From: Solirubrobacteraceae bacterium
Lineage (GTDB): Bacteria > Actinomycetota > Thermoleophilia > Solirubrobacterales > Solirubrobacteraceae
Length of the DNA: 64,000 nt
Direction of reading: 5' to 3'
NCBI GenBank assembly: GCA_030447505.1
Contig: JAUJOT010000007.1
Location: 1 to 64,000 of the forward strand
The position numbers and the translations under genes were made by a program. Below, in pieces: positions 50,504 to 59,323 of this stretch (position 1 is its first letter; each line of letters starts with the position of its first letter). The notes beneath the pieces were generated by a model that had not been told where the DNA came from, ran no database searches, and saw nothing but the letters and a program-made list of their open reading frames with translations.

Positions 50504-52627
50504 TCACGCCGGCAGCGGCGCGAGCTGCGCCGATCCGTAGGCGTTCGCGAGCGCGTCGGCGAGCAGCGCGTGCTCGGGCTCGGCAAGCTCCGGATCGGCC
50601 TCGAGCAGGCCCTCGGCGTAGACCCTGCAGGCCTCGGCCAGCGCCTCGTCCTCGGGCAGCCGGGCGACCGTGAACTGCGCGAGGCCCGACTGGCGGGTGC
50701 CGGCGAGCTCGCCCTCGCCGCGCAGCTCGAGGTCGATCTGCGCGAGCTCGAAGCCGTCTGCATGCTCGGCGAGCGCTCTCAGGCGGGCCGCGTTCCGGGG
50801 CCCGAACAGCAGGCACAGCGAGGCATGCTCGCCCCGTCCGACGCGCCCGCGCAGCTGGTGCAGCTGGCTGATCCCGTAGCGCTCGGCCCCCTCGACGAGC
50901 ATGACGGTCGCATTGGGGACGTCGATGCCGACCTCGACGACCGTCGTTGCGACGAGCACGTCGGCGTCGCCGGCGGCGAACGCGAGCATCGCCGCCTGCT
51001 TCTCCTTCGGGCGCATCTGGCCGTGCAGCAGCGCGACGCGGTAGCTCTTCAGCTCCCCGTGGCGCAAGCGTTCGAACTCCGCTGTCGCCGCGCGCGCCTG
51101 CAGCGCCTCGGACTCCTCGACGAGCGGACAGACGACGAACGCCTGGCGGCCCGCGTCGAGCTCCTCGCGGATGCGCTCGTAGGCGCGCGCACGCTCGGCG
51201 TCGGTCGAGGCGATGTGGGTCGTGACCGGGCGGCGCCCGCGCGGCAGCTCGCGCAGCGCGGTGACGTCGAGGTCGCCGTAGCGCAGCAGGGCCATCGTGC
51301 GCGGGATCGGCGTCGCTGTCATGTGCAGCACGTGCGCCACGTGGCCGACACAGCGATCCGTGCTCTGGCCCCTCGCCTTGGCGTCGAGCGCCGTGCGCTG
51401 GCGCACGCCGAAGCGGTGCTGCTCGTCGACGACGACGACGGCGAGGCGGTCGAACTGCACGTCGGGCTCGACGAGCGCGTGCGTGCCGACGACGAACGAC
51501 AGCTCGCCGCTGGCGAGCTTGCCGAGGATGTCGCTGCGCCGCGCCGCGGGGGTCGAGCCGGTCAGCAGGGCGGCGCGCACCGACTCGCCGGGCATGAGCG
51601 CCTGCAGCGTCGCGAAGTGCTGCTCGGCGAGCGTCTCGGTCGGCGCCATGAAGACCGCCTGCATGTCGTGCTCGACCGCGCGCAGCATCGCGTGCAGGGC
51701 GACGACGGTCTTGCCCGCGCCGACCTCCCCCATCAGCAAGCGCTGCATCGGCCGCGGCTGGGCGAGCTCGGCGTCGAGGGCGCCGATCGCCGCGAGCTGG
51801 TCGCCGGTCAGCGCGAACGGCAGCAGCTCCTCGCGCCAGCGGCGCGACAGGGTGGGTGGTTGGTCGAGCGCCGGCGCCGAAGCTGCCGCGCGGCGCTGCG
51901 AGCGGCGGCGCAGCAGCGAGAGCTGCGCGAGCAGCAGCTCGTCGAACGCCAGTCGCCGGCGGCCGGCCTCGTGGTCGCCGACGTGGGCGGCGACGAGCGC
52001 GGCCTGCCGATCGGGCAGCGGGGCGCGGGCGCGCAGGCGCGCGGGCAGCGGCTCGATCGCGTGCTCGGCGGCGGACAGGTGCCGGCGCACGAGCGCGAGG
52101 ATCTGCGTCGAGGACAGGCCCTCCGTCGCGGCGTAGTGGGCGACCTCGCCCTCGCCGCCGATGCGCTCGTCCGTCGGCGCGTGGCTCGTGACGCGAAACG
52201 CGTTGCGCGCGGCGTACTTGCCGTGCAGGACCAGCCGCGTGCCGGGCGCGTACCTGCGCTGCAGCCAGGGCTGATTGAAGAAGCTCGCCTTCATCGTCCC
52301 GCTCTCGTCGCCGACCGTCGCCTCGACGAGCGGCTTCATGCCGCGGCGGCGGACGGGGCGGCTGGAGATCGAGCGCACCTCGACGACGACGGTCGCGCTC
52401 TCCCCGGGCGTCAGCGCCGCGATCGTGCGCGCCTCGCGCCGATCGCGCGGCAGGTGCTCGAGCAGGTCGCCGACCGTGTGCAGGCCGAGCTGCTGCGCCG
52501 CGTCCGCCGACTTCTGCGGCGTGATGCTCAGCGCCAGCTCGAGCGCCGACGGCCGCGGCCAGCGCAGCGGCGCGGCCAGCAGCTCGTGGCGGTGCAGCTC
52601 GTCAGACGACGCAAAGGCGGTCGGCAC
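50504..52627 (-). CDS. recG: ATP-dependent DNA helicase RecG
   Basis: RecG regresses stalled replication forks. The 707-aa protein has an N-terminal wedge/OB region (SRPVRRRGMKPLVEATVGDE). SF2 motifs are GEVGAGKTVVALHAM (I), VVVDEQHRFG (II, DExH), HMTATPIPRT (III), TTVVEVGIDVPNATVM and QLRGRVGRGEH. The size is typical. A strong palindrome begins ~130 nt after its stop codon. It is downstream of the FakA-like gene by 60 nt. Confidence 0.96.
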   Translation of the reverse strand: MPTAFASSDELHRHELLAAPLRWPRPSALELALSITPQKSADAAQQLGLHTVGDLLEHLPRDRREARTIAALTPGESATVVVEVRSISSRPVRRRGMKPLVEATVGDESGTMKASFFNQPWLQRRYAPGTRLVLHGKYAARNAFRVTSHAPTDERIGGEGEVAHYAATEGLSSTQILALVRRHLSAAEHAIEPLPARLRARAPLPDRQAALVAAHVGDHEAGRRRLAFDELLLAQLSLLRRRSQRRAAASAPALDQPPTLSRRWREELLPFALTGDQLAAIGALDAELAQPRPMQRLLMGEVGAGKTVVALHAMLRAVEHDMQAVFMAPTETLAEQHFATLQALMPGESVRAALLTGSTPAARRSDILGKLASGELSFVVGTHALVEPDVQFDRLAVVVVDEQHRFGVRQRTALDAKARGQSTDRCVGHVAHVLHMTATPIPRTMALLRYGDLDVTALRELPRGRRPVTTHIASTDAERARAYERIREELDAGRQAFVVCPLVEESEALQARAATAEFERLRHGELKSYRVALLHGQMRPKEKQAAMLAFAAGDADVLVATTVVEVGIDVPNATVMLVEGAERYGISQLHQLRGRVGRGEHASLCLLFGPRNAARLRALAEHADGFELAQIDLELRGEGELAGTRQSGLAQFTVARLPEDEALAEACRVYAEGLLEADPELAEPEHALLADALANAYGSAQLAPLPA

Positions 52628-52687
52628 AGGCCCATGATGATCGGCGGTCCGGTCAGCCGCCCAGGTGGTGCGCGACGCGCAGAACGC

Positions 52688-54316
52688 CTACTCGGCCGCC
52701 ACGAGCCACCAGTACGCCGGCTGGCCGCCGTGCTCGCACTCGAGCTCGACGCCGTCGGGAACGAGCGCGCGCACGCCCTCCTCGTCCAGCGGCGCGCCGT
52801 CGCCGGCGATGCACGTCAGCAGCTCGGCGTCCGCGGCGAGCCGTCTGAGCACCTCGCCGAGCGTCGGCGCCGGCTCGCCCCAGGCGACGATCGCGTCGTC
52901 GACGAAGCCGACGGCGTCCCCGACGGCGAAGCGGCCCTCCCCGTCGTCGCGCGCGGCGGGCGCGACCGCGCCGGTGCGCAGGTGCTCGAGCGCCGCGTCG
53001 ACCGCGGCGACGTTCTGCGCAGCCGAGCGCGATGGGTCCAGCGCGAGCGCCGCCGCGAGCCCGGCCTGCTGGGAGCGCGCCGCGCTCACCCGCACCGCCT
53101 TGTCCGACAGCCCGGCCGCATGCTCGGCGGCCATCACCACGTTCGGCGAGTTGGGCAGCACGACGACCTCCTCGGCGCGGACGTCGTGGATCGCCGCCAG
53201 CAGCTCGTACGTCGAGGGGTTGAGCGTCGGGCCGCCGTCGAGCACCGCGACTCCGAGCGAGGCGAACAGCTGCCGCATCCCGTCGCCGGCGACGACCGCC
53301 AGCGCGCCGCAACGCTGCGTCGCCAGACGCGCATCGCGCTCCTGCACCTGGACGTGCATGTCGGCGACGTCGAGGTGCGAGACCTCGCCGGCGCCGTCGA
53401 AGAGCGCGGTCGCGGCGGCGGGCTCGTCGGTGTGGACGTGGATCTTCAGCGTCGCGGCGTCGCCGACGACGAGCACGGAGTCGCCGATCGCCTCGAGCGG
53501 CGCGATCCAGCGGCCCGGCTCGAGGTCGCGCCCGACGACGGCGAAGTTCGTGCAGTAGCGGTAGGTCGAGGAGCTGTGCTGCGCGTGGCTGATCCGCGTG
53601 GGCGGTGCCTGTCGCGCGACGGTTGGCGGATCGCCGCCGCGCAGCGCCGCGATCACGCCGGCGACGATGACCGTGAGGGCGTGGCCGCCGGCGTCGACGA
53701 CGCCGCTCGCGCGCAGGACCTCGAGCTGCTCCGGCCCGCGACTGACCGCCTCCTCGCCGGCGCGCAGCGCACGTTCGAGCACATCGGCGATGAGCGCGTT
53801 CTGCACCGCGGGATCGCCCTCGGAGCCGAGCCGGACATCGCCCATGTGCGCGATCTCGCTGGCGACGCAGGTCGCCATCTCGCGCATCACGGTCAGGATC
53901 GTGCCCTCCGCCGGGGCGCGCACGGAGGCGTAGGCGCGCTGCGCGGCACGCGCCATCGCCGCGCCGACCAGGACCGGGTCGACGAGCTCGCCGGGACGGC
54001 TGACGAGCTCCTCGGCGGCGCCGCGGATGAGCTGGGAGAGGATCACGCCGCTGTTGCCGCGCGCGCCCAGCAGCGCCGCGCGGGCGACGGAATCGACGAT
54101 CTCGTCGCGGCCGATCTCGTCGATCAGGCGCTGCCCGTCGTCGGCGAGCCGATCGAGCTCGACGAGCACGGCGTGCAGCGTCAGCGCCATGTTGTCGCCG
54201 GTGTCGCCGTCGGCGACCGGGAAGACGTTGAGGTCGTTGATCTCCTGCCGGCGCGACGCGAGCTGCGCGAGCGCGCCTTCGACGACGGCCCGGAAGCGAA
54301 CGAGGCTGGGGTCCAT
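52688..54316 (-). CDS. DAK2/FakA-like fatty acid kinase family protein
   Basis: The 542-aa protein has an N-terminal DhaL (DAK2) domain with FPVADGDTGDNMALTLHAVL (Mg/ATP-binding Asp set) and RGNSGVILSQLIRG. A middle region and a C-terminal EDD/DegV-like domain (about 310-540) follow. FakA phosphorylates fatty acids bound to FakB. No FakB is adjacent. It is downstream of rpmB and upstream of recG, a conserved neighbourhood. Confidence 0.93.
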   Translation of the reverse strand: MDPSLVRFRAVVEGALAQLASRRQEINDLNVFPVADGDTGDNMALTLHAVLVELDRLADDGQRLIDEIGRDEIVDSVARAALLGARGNSGVILSQLIRGAAEELVSRPGELVDPVLVGAAMARAAQRAYASVRAPAEGTILTVMREMATCVASEIAHMGDVRLGSEGDPAVQNALIADVLERALRAGEEAVSRGPEQLEVLRASGVVDAGGHALTVIVAGVIAALRGGDPPTVARQAPPTRISHAQHSSSTYRYCTNFAVVGRDLEPGRWIAPLEAIGDSVLVVGDAATLKIHVHTDEPAAATALFDGAGEVSHLDVADMHVQVQERDARLATQRCGALAVVAGDGMRQLFASLGVAVLDGGPTLNPSTYELLAAIHDVRAEEVVVLPNSPNVVMAAEHAAGLSDKAVRVSAARSQQAGLAAALALDPSRSAAQNVAAVDAALEHLRTGAVAPAARDDGEGRFAVGDAVGFVDDAIVAWGEPAPTLGEVLRRLAADAELLTCIAGDGAPLDEEGVRALVPDGVELECEHGGQPAYWWLVAAE

Positions 54317-54385
54317 GTCTGACTGCGGCGATCGTAGGGCGAAGAACGTACTTCGCTGCGGTCGCGCCGCGACGGCCGGCGATAC

Positions 54386-54577
54386 CTAGACGGCCTTCTG
54401 GACCTTCCCGGCCTTCAGGCAGCGCGTGCAGACGTACACCCGTCGCGGCGCCGAGGCGACCAGCACGCGGACCTTCTGGAGGTTCGGGTTGAAGCGCCGC
54501 TTCGTGGCGCGCATCGAGTGGCTGCGGCTCTGGCCGAACGCCGGCTTCTTTCCGCAGCTGTGACAGACCTTGGCCAT
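54386..54577 (-). CDS. rpmB: 50S ribosomal protein L28, zinc-binding type
   Basis: The 63-aa protein starts MAKVCHSCGKKPAFGQSRSH and ends with VCTRCLKAGKVQKAV. The paired CxxC motifs mark the zinc-binding form. ATG 54577 was chosen over an upstream start at 54664. TACACT, a -10-like box, lies 11 nt before it. It heads the rpmB-fakA-recG unit and is divergent from the kinase gene. Confidence 0.96.
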   Translation of the reverse strand: MAKVCHSCGKKPAFGQSRSHSMRATKRRFNPNLQKVRVLVASAPRRVYVCTRCLKAGKVQKAV

Positions 54578-54626
54578 CGCGACGACGCAGTGTAGTGCGT
54601 CGAGGACGAACCGGCGGCCCGGCGGA

Positions 54627-54654
54627 TTGGCCGCCCGGCGCCGCTGGGTATCTT
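54627..54654 (+). promoter_or_regulatory. Candidate promoter of the Ser/Thr kinase gene
   Basis: TTGGCC (54627-54632) and TATCTT (54649-54654) are 16 bp apart. The -10 box ends 12 nt before the kinase ATG at 54667. Confidence 0.4.
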
Positions 54655-54666
54655 CACCCGGCACTG

Positions 54667-56196
54667 ATGCCGCTGGCCTCGGACATCCAGCTGCCAGAGC
54701 GCTACCGCGTGACGCGCCACATCGCCAGCGGCGGGATGGCGTCCGTCTGGGAGGTCGAGGACCTGCTGCTCGGACGAGTCGTCGCGGTCAAGGTGCTCGG
54801 CGCTCAATACGCCGCCGACCTCGGCGCCCGCGCCCGCTTCGCACGCGAGGCGCGGACGGCGGCGCGCGTCTGCGAGCACCCGCACATCGCGACGATCTAC
54901 GACATCGGCGAGCACGGCGAAGAGGCCTTCATCGTGATGGAGTACTTCAGCGGCGGCACCGTTGCCGACCAGCTGCGCGCGGCGAGCGAAGCCGGGCGAC
55001 GCGTGCCGCGCGAGACGGCATTGCGCTGGCTGCGCGAGGCGGCGGGCGGCCTGGACCACGCGCACGGCGCCGGGGTCGTGCACCGCGACGTCAAGCCGGC
55101 GAACCTGCTGCTCGACGCGCAGACGCGCCTCGCCGTCGCCGACTTCGGGATCGCGCGCCTCGCCGACGACACGCACATGACGCAGACCGGGCAGCTGCTC
55201 GGGACCGCCGCCTACCTCTCCCCCGAGCAGGCGCTCGGCGGGCAGGCGACGGCGGCCAGCGACCGTTATGCCTTCGCGGTCGTGGCCTACGAGCTGCTGA
55301 CCGGGACGCGACCCTTCCCCGGCGGGCCGCCGACCGCCCAGCTGCGCCAACACGCCGAGGCGCAGCCCGCTCGCGCAAGCGAGGCGGCGCCCGACCTGCC
55401 GGCCGCGATCGATGCCGTCCTGTCGCGCGGCCTGGCGAAGAGCCCGCAGGACCGGCCGCGGACGGCCGCGGAGCTGGTCGGCGAGATCGAGCGCGCGCTG
55501 CGCGCACCCGAGCCGACCGAGAAGACGCAGCGGCTGGCCCCCGTGCTGCCGCTGGCGGCGGAGGCGGCGCCGGCCGCGCGCGCGCCCGATCCGCCCCCCG
55601 CACCGTCGCGGATCTCGCCGCTGGCGGCGCTCGCGCTGGTCGCCGTCGTCGCCGGAATCGTCATCGCGCTCGTGCTCGCCGGCGGCGACAGCGAGCGCCG
55701 GGCGTCGACGAGCATCCCGCGCACGACGCAGCCGGCCGGCGAGCGCACGCCGACGCCGGCACCGGCGCCGGCTGGCGACGCCGAGGAGCCCGCGCAGGAG
55801 CCGTCGGCAGGAGCGGAGGAAGATCCCTCGCCGGCAGCGGATCCCGTCGCGCTCAACGCGCGCGGAAACGACCTCATCAACGCCGGCGACTACGCGGCCG
55901 CAGTCCCGGTGCTCGAGCAGGCCGTGGCGGGATTTCGGGAGCAGAAGCGCACCGACGAGATCCAATACGCGTACGCGCTCTACAACCTCGCGTTCGCGCT
56001 GACGCGCTCCGGCGATCCCGAAGCCGCGATCCCGCTCCTGGAGGAGCGCCTGAAGTACGACGACCAGCTCGCCACCGTCAGGAAGGAGCTCGCGTACGCG
56101 AAGTCGCAGCTCGACGGCGGCGACGAGACGAAGGAGCCCGAGGACGAGAAGGGCGGCAAGCCCGGCAAGCGCGGCAAGCGCGACAAGGACGACTAG
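54667..56196 (+). CDS. PknB-like Ser/Thr protein kinase with an extracellular TPR-like domain
   Basis: The 509-aa protein has an N-terminal eukaryotic-like kinase domain: HIASGGMASVWEV, VAVKVLG (catalytic Lys), VHRDVKPANLLL, and VADFGIARL (DFG). It lies on the inside of the membrane, anchored by one helix at about 317-340 (LAALALVAVVAGIVIALVLA). Outside there is a Pro/Glu-rich linker, a TPR-like repeat (LNARGNDLINAGDYAAAVPV, LYNLAFALTRSGDPEAAIPL) and a Lys/Asp/Gly tail. The sensor half is not PASTA-type. Confidence 0.94.
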   Translation: MPLASDIQLPERYRVTRHIASGGMASVWEVEDLLLGRVVAVKVLGAQYAADLGARARFAREARTAARVCEHPHIATIYDIGEHGEEAFIVMEYFSGGTVADQLRAASEAGRRVPRETALRWLREAAGGLDHAHGAGVVHRDVKPANLLLDAQTRLAVADFGIARLADDTHMTQTGQLLGTAAYLSPEQALGGQATAASDRYAFAVVAYELLTGTRPFPGGPPTAQLRQHAEAQPARASEAAPDLPAAIDAVLSRGLAKSPQDRPRTAAELVGEIERALRAPEPTEKTQRLAPVLPLAAEAAPAARAPDPPPAPSRISPLAALALVAVVAGIVIALVLAGGDSERRASTSIPRTTQPAGERTPTPAPAPAGDAEEPAQEPSAGAEEDPSPAADPVALNARGNDLINAGDYAAAVPVLEQAVAGFREQKRTDEIQYAYALYNLAFALTRSGDPEAAIPLLEERLKYDDQLATVRKELAYAKSQLDGGDETKEPEDEKGGKPGKRGKRDKDD

Positions 56197-56259
56197 CGCA
56201 GGCGCCGGCGAGCCGCCCCGCCCGACGGTCGCTCCAGCCCTAAAGGCCGCTCGCTGCGG

Positions 56260-56616
56260 TCAGCTCCCGGGCCGGCGCTCACGGACCGGTGCCGGCCGGC
56301 GTTCGGGGTGTGCCGGGCGTCGCGGGGGACGCGGGTAGCGGTCGGCGACAGCGACCGGCTCGCGCAGGCGCACACGGCTCGGCTCGCCGTCCGCGAGCGG
56401 CAGCGGCAGCGGAGCACGAGCGCCTCCGCCGCCGTCGGGCGGCCCTTGCGGAGCGCGCGGATCGTCCTCGCCGCCCCCGCCCCCGCCCCGGCGCCGGCGC
56501 CAACCGGCGCGCTGCTCGGCGTCGAGCAGGGCCCACACGAGCATCACGGCGCCGACGACGTGGACGACGAACACGAGCGCCAGCGCGATGAACTGCTCGG
56601 CGTGACCGGCGGGCAT
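56260..56616 (-). CDS. Small membrane protein, 118 aa, Pro/Arg-rich tail
   Basis: One hydrophobic helix (about 8-33, IALALVFVVHVVGAVMLVWA) is followed by an Arg-rich juxtamembrane stretch, a Gly-run and a Pro/Arg tail with no fold. Function unknown. Bias in composition makes the C-terminal half uncertain. It is the upper limit of a small gap before ribH. Confidence 0.6.
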   Translation of the reverse strand: MPAGHAEQFIALALVFVVHVVGAVMLVWALLDAEQRAGWRRRRGGGGGGEDDPRAPQGPPDGGGGARAPLPLPLADGEPSRVRLREPVAVADRYPRPPRRPAHPERRPAPVRERRPGS

Positions 56617-56645
56617 GGGGCCAGCCTACCCAGCGCACGACGCAG

Positions 56646-57089
56646 CTACGTCAGCTCGGCGCGGACACGCAGCAGCGCGAGGACCGCCTCGGCGGCGTGG
56701 GCGCCCTGGTCGCGCCTGCCGCCCCCGCTGCGGGCGATCGCCTGGTCCATGTTCTCCACCGTCAGCAGCCCGAAGCCGCACGGCACGCCCGTGCGCAGCG
56801 CGACGTCCTGGATCCCGCGCGCCGCCTCGTTGCAGACGTGGTCGTAGTGGCTCGTCTCGCCGCGGATGACGGCGCCGAGACACGCGATCCCCGCGTAGCG
56901 CTCGGTCTGCGCGACGATCTGTGCCGCAAGCGGCAGCTCGAAGGCGCCCGGCACCCCGTAGACGTCGACCGCATCGGCCCCTGCCTGTTCGAAGACGCGC
57001 CTCGCGCTGGCGACCAGCCGCTCGGCGAGCTCGCCGTAGAACCGACCGACGACGATCGCGTAGCGAAGCGCGGCGTCCTCAGAAGCCAC
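56646..57089 (-). CDS. ribH: 6,7-dimethyl-8-ribityllumazine synthase
   Basis: RibH makes the riboflavin precursor from the butanone phosphate and the pyrimidine of the rib pathway. The 147-aa protein (GTG 57089) has IVVGRFYGELAERLVASARR, VPGAFELPLAAQ, CLGAVIRGETSHYDHV and FGLLTVENMDQA. It starts one base before the ribBA stop ends (TAGTG). Confidence 0.96.
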   Translation of the reverse strand: MASEDAALRYAIVVGRFYGELAERLVASARRVFEQAGADAVDVYGVPGAFELPLAAQIVAQTERYAGIACLGAVIRGETSHYDHVCNEAARGIQDVALRTGVPCGFGLLTVENMDQAIARSGGGRRDQGAHAAEAVLALLRVRAELT

Positions 57090-58378
57090 TACCGGGCGTC
57101 CTCGCCGTGCGCGTCGCGCTCCTCCTCGTCGTGGAGCATCTCCTTGTCCACGTCGAGGCCCTGGTGGTGCAGCGTATGCCCCATCCGCTCGCGCTTGGCG
57201 CGCAGGTAGTCCTCGTTGTGGGGGTTGGGCAGGTGCTCGATCGGCACCTGCTCGCTGACCGACAGGCCGTAGCCCTCCAGCCCGCGGATCTTCTTCGGGT
57301 TGTTCGTCAGGATCCGGATCGAGCTCAGTCCGAGGTCGACGAGGATCTGCGCCCCGATCCCGTAGTCGCGCAGGTCGGCGGGCAGACCGAGCTGGAGGTT
57401 GGCCTCGACCGTGTCCAGGCCCCCCTCCTGCAACTTGTAGGCGCGCAGCTTGTTGAGCAGGCCGATCCCGCGCCCCTCCTGCGAGAGGTAGAGCAGCACG
57501 CCGTGGCCCTCGCGCTCGATCATCGCAAGCGCGGACTCGAGCTGCTCGCCGCAGTCGCAGCGCAGCGAATGGAAGACGTCGCCGGTCAGGCACTCCGAGT
57601 GCACGCGCACGAGCACGTCCTGCGTGCCCTCGACGTCGCCCTTGACGAGCGCGACGTGATGCTTGCCGCCGACGAGCTCGCGGTATCCGACGGCCTGGAA
57701 GTCGCCGAAGCCGGTCGGCAGCTTCGTCGACACGACGCGCTCGACGAGCTTGTCGTGACGGCGGCGGTAGGCGATCAGGTCTGCGACCGTGATCATCTTC
57801 AGCCCGTGGCGGGCGCAGTAGCCGACGAGGTCGCCGACGCGCGCCATCGTCCCGTCGTCGTTCATGACCTCGCAGATGACGCCGGCCGGGTTGAGCCCCG
57901 CGAGGCGCGCGAGATCGACGGCGGCCTCGGTCTGGCCGATCCGCTCCAGCACGCCGCCGGACCTGCTCTTCAGCGGGAAGATGTGGCCGGGCTGGACGAG
58001 GTCGCGCGGCGAGCTCTCAGGGTCGATCGCGACCTGGATCGTGCGTGCGCGGTCGTGCGCCGAGATGCCGGTGGTGACGCCCTCGCGGGCCTCGATCGAG
58101 ACGGTGAACGGCGTCTCGAAGGGCGACTCGTTCTTCGCGGCCATCAGGTCGAGGCCGAGCTCGTCGCAGCGCTGCGGCGTCAGCGACAGGCAGATCAGGC
58201 CGCGCCCGTGGGTCGCCATGAAGTTCACGGCCTCGGGCGTCGCGAACTGGGCGGCCATCGTCAGGTCGCCCTCGTTCTCGCGATCCTCGTCGTCGCAGAC
58301 GACCACCATCTTGCCGCGGCGGATGTCCTCCAGGGCCTCGTCGATCGTGGCGAACGGGCTGCGCGTGATCTGGCTCAT
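57089..58378 (-). CDS. ribBA: Bifunctional RibBA: DHBP synthase and GTP cyclohydrolase II
   Basis: RibB part (about 1-205) has [19 protein letters not shown] and [17 protein letters not shown]-like segments. RibA part (about 215-420) has [20 protein letters not shown] (zinc cysteines), [20 protein letters not shown] and [14 protein letters not shown]. Together they supply both branches of riboflavin synthesis. The 429-aa length is normal. It is followed by ribH and preceded by a lipoprotein gene. Confidence 0.97.
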   Translation of the reverse strand: MSQITRSPFATIDEALEDIRRGKMVVVCDDEDRENEGDLTMAAQFATPEAVNFMATHGRGLICLSLTPQRCDELGLDLMAAKNESPFETPFTVSIEAREGVTTGISAHDRARTIQVAIDPESSPRDLVQPGHIFPLKSRSGGVLERIGQTEAAVDLARLAGLNPAGVICEVMNDDGTMARVGDLVGYCARHGLKMITVADLIAYRRRHDKLVERVVSTKLPTGFGDFQAVGYRELVGGKHHVALVKGDVEGTQDVLVRVHSECLTGDVFHSLRCDCGEQLESALAMIEREGHGVLLYLSQEGRGIGLLNKLRAYKLQEGGLDTVEANLQLGLPADLRDYGIGAQILVDLGLSSIRILTNNPKKIRGLEGYGLSVSEQVPIEHLPNPHNEDYLRAKRERMGHTLHHQGLDVDKEMLHDEEERDAHGEDAR

Positions 58379-58476
58379 GGCCTCTAGCTTCGCAAACCAC
58401 GAGGCGCGCCGGGGTTCTGCGGCGCCGCCCGCAGACGCTCACGCGTCCTCCGCCTCGATCGGTCAGCTCGACGGCG

Positions 58477-58701
58477 TCATCTGCCGTCGACGTCCTCGAC
58501 GCCCTCTTCGATCTCGTCTCCGGCGTCCTCGACCGCGTCCCCAGCCTTCTCGTCGACGTTTCCGGCGCCCTTGTCGAGCTCCTGCCGGGCGTCCCTGGTG
58601 TCGCGTTCGATCGCGTCGTCGGTGCCGCAGGCCGGCAGCGCGGCGAGCGCGGCGAAGGCGGCCACGAGGCTCAGGCGTGAGCGCAGGGCGGGCATCGGCA
58701 C
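58477..58701 (-). CDS. Small lipoprotein with acidic heptad repeats
   Basis: The 74-aa protein has a signal peptide (RLSLVAAFAALAALPACG) with the lipobox LPAC, so the Cys should be lipid-modified. The mature part is a short acidic amphipathic helix with repeated DAxDEIEE-like spacing (TRDARQELDKGAGNVDEKAG). It is unusual inside a riboflavin operon. A role in flavin uptake or envelope stress would be guesswork. Confidence 0.75.
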   Translation of the reverse strand: MPMPALRSRLSLVAAFAALAALPACGTDDAIERDTRDARQELDKGAGNVDEKAGDAVEDAGDEIEEGVEDVDGR

Positions 58702-58731
58702 AGGAGTACCCAGGCCGCGCCGCTGCGACGC

Positions 58732-59319
58732 TCAGCGCGCCAGCAGCTTCTCGACGTACTTCGCGACGACGTCGACCTCGAGGTTCATCTGCGCCCCCGC
58801 CGCCGCGCCGCCGAGCGTCGTGCGCTCGAGCGTCTCCGGAATCAGCGAGACGTCGAAGCTCTCGTCGTCGATCCGCGCGACGGTCAGCGACACGCCGTCG
58901 ACGGCGATCGAGCCCTTCTCGACGACGTAGCGCAGCAGCGCGGCGTGCTCGGCGCGGATCGTGAGCACGCGGGCGAAGCCGTCCTCGAGCGCCTTCGCGA
59001 CAGTGCCGACGCCGTCGACGTGGCCCTGCACGATGTGGCCGCCGAGGCGATCGGCGGCGCGCAGCGCGAGCTCGAGGTTGACCTGCGTTCCCGCCTCGAT
59101 CGCCCCGATCGTGCTGCGAGCGAGCGTCTCGTGCATGACGTCGGTGGCGAAGCTGTCGCCGGCGACGGCGGTCGCGGTCAGGCAGACGCCGTTGACCGCC
59201 ACCGAGTCGCCCTCGGCGACGTCGCCGGCCAGGCGCGTGCGCAGCGTCAGCCGCAGGCCGTCAGCGGTCGCGTCGACCGCCGCGACGGTGCCGAGGTCGG
59301 CGACGAGCCCCGTGAACAG
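58732..59319 (-). CDS. ribE: Riboflavin synthase alpha subunit with an apparent CTG start
   Basis: RibE turns two lumazines into riboflavin and the pyrimidine. The 195-aa protein has the two lumazine-protein repeats: DSVAVNGVCLTATAVAG, ADRLGGHIVQGHVDGVG, KGSIAVDGVSLTVARI. The conserved start MFTGIV corresponds to CTG TTC ACG GGG CTC GTC. The first ordinary in-frame start, GTG 59202, lies 39 codons later and would delete the first strands. CTG 59319 has GGAG about 10 nt upstream and lies 4 nt after the ribD stop. Confidence 0.92.
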   Translation of the reverse strand: MFTGLVADLGTVAAVDATADGLRLTLRTRLAGDVAEGDSVAVNGVCLTATAVAGDSFATDVMHETLARSTIGAIEAGTQVNLELALRAADRLGGHIVQGHVDGVGTVAKALEDGFARVLTIRAEHAALLRYVVEKGSIAVDGVSLTVARIDDESFDVSLIPETLERTTLGGAAAGAQMNLEVDVVAKYVEKLLAR

Positions 59320-59323
59320 GAGG

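Noticed and set aside
50570-54322. 1250-codon plus-strand open frame opposite recG and the FakA-like gene
   Set aside because: Both opposite genes are unmistakable, and the frame has shadow composition.
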